From positions 13,445,001 to 13,509,000 of the forward strand of contig CM056559.1 of the NCBI GenBank assembly GCA_029721515.1: 64,000 bases of DNA, given 5' to 3'. Source of the DNA: Synanceia verrucosa. Lineage: Eukaryota; Chordata; Actinopteri; Perciformes; Synanceiidae. The notes below the pieces were generated by a model. It worked only from the letters and a program-made list of their open reading frames with translations, searched no databases and had not been told where the DNA came from. Every line of letters starts with the position of its first letter. Within the stretch, counting starts at the first letter, position 1. Positions 60,286 to 64,000 of the stretch are shown in pieces. Position numbers and translations under genes: made by a program.

Positions 60286-62161
60286 AACCACCTCACTCTC
60301 TGTCTAGATGTAGATGAGAAGAATAGGGTCACAGGTCAGAAGGTCATTAACCATCTCTGTTTCTCAGCCACAAACACACACATACATGCAGAAACACGCA
60401 TGTCTAACGCATGTTTTGTTCCACACACATTTCTCTCCTTCCCTCTCTCCTGTCCTGTGAGCCAGCCCTTCACCTTCATCAAATTTTTCCAGCAAAGACA
60501 TAAATTATATCCTCGAGCAACATGGTTCAAATTATGTCTCTCACTTGTAGAAAAAGATTTGTCTTTCATCTGTGTGGGGTGGTGGGGGGATTTTAATATG
60601 GATAAGCTTTACAAACTGGAAAAAAATGCAAATAACCATAAGAAACACCACCAGTTGGTCTGATCACCAATGCTGATGAGGAGAAACTATAAGCACCCAC
60701 CTCTGTTTCAGACAATAAGCAGGTCATGCTGCCCTCTAGTGTGTGCTTGGGAAAATAAGAAGAGATTTCTAAGAAAACTTTACTTGATGTCACATGGTCG
60801 TTGAAATATTCAGGAGTTACTGGAGTGAACTGCTGTAATTTGAGTGCTTGAGATAAGGTGAAATTTTCAGTACGTTCAAAGAAAAAGCTCTCTCAGTCTC
60901 TCACACACACACACACAGTCTTCTCAGCTGTTCTCAGAGCAGCCCTGCAGACAGGTTTATCCTGTGATGGTCATTCATGTGTGCTCCACAGCGTTCCTGC
61001 AGTGGGATAAGCTGCACCCCGTGCCTGGCTATGGCAGCATGTGACCAGCTTGTGATCCAGAGGTTTGCGCAGATGACTTTGAGCCCTGGGCCTCACTGTA
61101 GGCTGCTAGTCTGAGAGAAAAGCAGAGGGAGGAGGAGATCTCTCTTTCATTCACTGTCTTCCTCAAAGTTTCCACACATTGTACATTCTTCTTGTTTTGT
61201 GCAGATGACCGTCACGCTGCTAGATGATGAGGAGTCTTTCTAAGACTTCATTGTTTCGTAACATATAATGAACTGTATCTGAACGCACTCTGTAACATTA
61301 TGATAGATTTGTCAAATACTATTATCATTGTACAGTAGCCTATTTATTAGCCAACGTTATTGCCATCATGATCAAGTAGGCCCACTGTGCTTAAGTACAA
61401 TTTTGGGGTTGTACTTTATTTCAATATTTTCAGTAATACACTGAAGATGATAATCCATTAATATAATGAGCATACTAATGTCACACTGACAGGGTATTCT
61501 GCTGCATAATGAGTAGTTTTAATTTTTGTATGCTACAAAAAGTATGATCGTACTTATTTGTATGGCCTGACAGTATACAAGGTTAACATTTATCCTCAAC
61601 AGTAAAAATGTCTTTGATGGTGCAATCTGCATGACTTTGCTGTGCTTTTGTTCCCTATGATACGCTTGGTGCCACTGCCTACTTTCATTTATGTGGCTTG
61701 AAATGAGCTTGAAATTCAGATCTGCATGCACATTATTGACTTGATTTGTGACTTCATATGTTGTGAAATTATAAACCAAGTCAGTAATATGTAAATAAGC
61801 TGCACACAAGCTATAACAAGGCTTTAGAAACACCTGATGAGCTGAAATACTTAGCAAACAAGATACAGTAGGTCTATTTGGCCACAGTGAAAACCTGCAG
61901 ACCTTAAGGTCACTGTGGCACAAGACCTGATACTCATTAACATCTGTGTAATAGCAAATTTACACCTTTTTAGTTTCTGTTTCTTTTCCATGTCTCACTT
62001 ATTCCTGTTTCAACCCCACATAAACTGCTTATATGATTAAGCCTTTCCAAGGGGTATACACACATACACACACAACCTTTGTTTCTGCCTGAGGTATAGT
62101 AAAGCAGAGGTCAGCTGGTCTCAATGCAAAATGTAAAAGGAATCAAGAATATGATCCTGAG

Positions 62162-62168
62162 CATGTGA
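62162..62168 (+). promoter_or_regulatory. Possible MITF-type E-box upstream of tyr
   Basis: CATGTGA, the reverse complement of TCACATG, lies about 420 bases upstream of the tyr start codon. A second CATGTG is at 62198-62203. Tyrosinase promoters in vertebrates are driven by MITF through CATGTG M/E-boxes. Such 6-7-mers occur often by chance, so this is a weak call. Confidence 0.25.
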
Positions 62169-62585
62169 TAGTGTGAGTGCACATTCTTGTGTGCATGCAT
62201 GTGTGTGTGCCTGACTAAAAGTGTGAGATCACAGAATCTGTCTGAGGACGGCCCCTAAAACAGCTCAATGAGTAAATGAGTGGGGAGGGAAGAGGAGGCT
62301 GTTGGTTGGGTGTAAGAGAGAGGTGAATGAGAAAGTTGGATGGAGGGTTAGGTGGAAGCAGATGGGAGCAGCGAGTTTCAAAAACCTGCAATTTTCAATT
62401 TATTTTGCTTTTAAAAACAGGTACCCGTGAAGAGTGTATTTTTTTTTTACATTTAATCCATCTCTCGATCAAATCCTGTTTTATTAATTAGAAGCAACTT
62501 AGTAGCAGTGAGTCTACTCTGCTTTTGAGTCTAAGATTGTCAGCTGCAGCCTTTGAAGACACTGGAGTGTCTCTGACTTTTCATC

Positions 62586-63413
62586 ATGTGGAGCTTGTAT
62601 GCATCTGTAGCGCTGCTGCATCTCATTGGGACATCTTTTTGCCAATTCCCTCGGCCATGTGCCAACTCAGAGGGACTACGGACTAAAGAGTGCTGCCCAG
62701 TGTGGGATGGTGATGGCTCAGCCTGCGGTGCCCTGTCAGGCCGTGGTTTTTGCACGGAGGTAGAAGTCTCAGAAGAGCCCCATGGGTCCCAGTACCCACA
62801 CAGTGGGATTGATGATAGAGAGCGCTGGCCCTTAGCTTTCTACAACCGAACATGTCGCTGTGCTGGAAACTATGGGGGTTTTAACTGTGGTGAATGCAGG
62901 TTTGGTTACTGGGGTTCAAACTGTGCTGAATTCAGGGAGTCAGTGCGCAGGAACATCCTGACCCTGTCAACTGCTGAGCAACAGAAGTTCATCTCTTATT
63001 TGAACTTGGCAAAGAACACTATCAGTCGCGACTATGTGATCTCTACAGCAACAAGAGCTGAGATGGGGGAAAATGGTGAAAACCCCATGTTCTCTGACAT
63101 CAACACCTACGACTTGTTTGTTTGGATGCACTACTATGTGTCCCGGGATGCCTTCTTAGGAGGGCCAGGGAACGTATGGAGAGACATAGACTTTGCCCAC
63201 GAATCTGCAGCATTTCTGCCGTGGCACCGAGTCTACCTGCTTCACTGGGAGAATGAGATCAGGAAGCTGACGGGGGATTTTAACTTCACCATCCCATACT
63301 GGGATTGGAGAGATGCACAGATTTGTGAGGTGTGCACTGATGCTCTGATGGGGGGACGCAGCCCGCTCAACCCTAACCTCATCAGCCCTGCTTCAGTCTT
63401 CTCCTCATGGAAG
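62586..63413 (+). CDS. tyr: tyr exon 1: tyrosinase N-terminal part, copper-A site
   Basis: Tyrosinase hydroxylates tyrosine to DOPA and oxidises DOPA to dopaquinone, the first steps of melanin synthesis, in the melanosome lumen. The exon has 276 codons (human exon 1 about 273). Residues 1-19 are a signal peptide, followed by FPRPC. An EGF-like Cys-rich region spans 25-113 ([27 protein letters not shown]). The copper-A histidines are His182 (WMHYYVSRD), His205 (DFAHES) and His214 (FLPWHR). Sequons occur at 87 (NRT) and 233 (NFT), followed by the family signature IPYWDWRDA. The donor is TGGAAG|GTCAGA, phase 0. Tyrosinase rather than TYRP1 or DCT: the [10 protein letters not shown] and SPASVFSSW stretches match. 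The a or b teleost copy cannot be decided. Confidence 0.97.
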
Positions 63414-63775
63414 GTCAGAACATTATATCTCTCTCTGATTCCAAGTCAGTGTGTCTGAAAGTGAAAACTGAATGTCTTTTGTAAATCTATGAGCAAATCA
63501 CTCTTATCCAATGTGTGATTGTGCTCTTAAACAATGGCTCGTTTTATTTCCATTTCACTCAGCAAGTCTGTTGTTTTAAAGCGGGTTTAACCTCTTAATC
63601 CAAAGAAAAGAGAGATTTGATTAGAACACATTTTTAAAGAATTCATCCTCAAGTGAGCCAGGCCACTTAAAATATAAGAATGAAAATCCTACAGAGTCTT
63701 TCAATCCATATCCCAGAAAATGTAAGACAGCAACTTTACTCAGATGTGTGTCTGTGTATGTGTGTGTGTGTGTAG
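63414..63775 (+). other. tyr intron 1
   Basis: A short 362-base intron, far smaller than in mammals. It ends in a TG dinucleotide tract (63745-63773) directly before the acceptor TAG, which takes the place of a normal polypyrimidine tract. No other feature seen. Confidence 0.9.
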
Positions 63776-63992
63776 GTGATATGCACCCAGCCAGAGGACT
63801 ACAACAACCGAGAGGCACTGTGCAACGCCACTGGGGAGGGTCCACTGTTGCGAAACCCTGGCAACCATGATCCCAACCGCGTGCCGAGACTTCCCACTAC
63901 AGCTGATGTGGAATTTACTGTGGGCCTCCCCGAGTATGAGACAGGAGCCATGGACCGATCCTCCAATATGAGCTTTAGAAACGTCATCGAGG
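63776..63992 (+). CDS. tyr: tyr exon 2 (inter-copper region)
   Basis: 217 bases, the same length as human TYR exon 2. Acceptor is (TG)n-TAG|GTGATATGC, donor GAGG|GTAGGA at 63993. Encodes [23 protein letters not shown], then LLRNPGNHD and [13 protein letters not shown], and ends SFRNVIEG. It continues in frame from exon 1 as residues 277-348, leaving phase 1. Sequons NAT and NMS are present. Copper-B histidines, the transmembrane segment and the cytoplasmic tail lie in exons beyond the window. Confidence 0.96.
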
Positions 63993-64000
63993 GTAGGAGT

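Larger units (their letters stand above)
54601..62585. other. Intergenic region between the grm5 and tyr 5' ends
   Basis: About 8 kb between divergently transcribed genes, so it must contain both promoters and probably tyr enhancers. Visible contents are a pyrimidine tract (54600-54830), a LINE-like tail (55255-55300), CT and CA microsatellites (57206-57243, 57476-57507, 58964-59010), a LINE ORF2 fragment (59829-60035) and a dispersed MITE fragment (60101-60285). No additional gene recognised. Confidence 0.7.

Overview
The window is a piece of a vertebrate nuclear genome, almost certainly a teleost fish. It shows intron-split genes with GT-AG junctions, long CA/TG microsatellites, Tc1, hAT and tRNA-like SINE elements typical of fish, and two genes that read clearly as vertebrate orthologues. 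There is no sign of prokaryotic, plasmid or CRISPR content.

The minus strand from about 54.6 kb down to 2.16 kb carries the 5' part of grm5 (metabotropic glutamate receptor 5). I could place ten consecutive coding exons by reading frame, splice sites and residue register (coordinates high to low): 49807-49655, 48135-47695, 47482-47368, 36830-36756, 36293-36119, 4618-4383, 3778-3657, 3136-3012, 2604-2436 and 2288-2162. Together they give 1738 coding bases. These encode the signal peptide, the whole Venus-flytrap glutamate-binding domain and eight cysteines of the cysteine-rich domain. The seven-transmembrane exon and C-terminal tail lie beyond position 1. A 5'UTR segment (49808-50033) and a candidate non-coding first exon ending at 54426 complete the upstream side. 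Two introns are very large (about 31.5 kb and 10.5 kb) and hold most of the repeats.

The plus strand at the right end carries tyr (tyrosinase): exon 1 (62586-63413, 276 codons, copper-A site complete) and exon 2 (63776-63992, 217 bases). The remaining exons, with the copper-B site, lie past the window. grm5 and tyr are head to head across about 8 kb, the same arrangement as GRM5-TYR in mammals. The genes do not share a pathway: one is a Gq-coupled glutamate receptor, the other the rate-limiting melanin enzyme of melanosomes.

The rest is intronic or intergenic sequence with dispersed repeats. Several have exact or near-exact target-site duplications that I could read by eye: three copies of a tRNA-like SINE (9-12 bp duplications) and four hAT-type elements (8 bp), one carrying a BED zinc-finger fragment. 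There are also decayed Tc1/mariner copies, a possible TTAA-flanked element, a solo-LTR-like block and many microsatellites. I found no convincing new multi-gene system. The most interesting observations are a 16-residue Gly/Trp-rich insertion next to the mGluR5 dimer-disulfide cysteine, two introns inside what I believe is a single exon in mammals, and a pure TG tract forming the tyr exon 2 acceptor.
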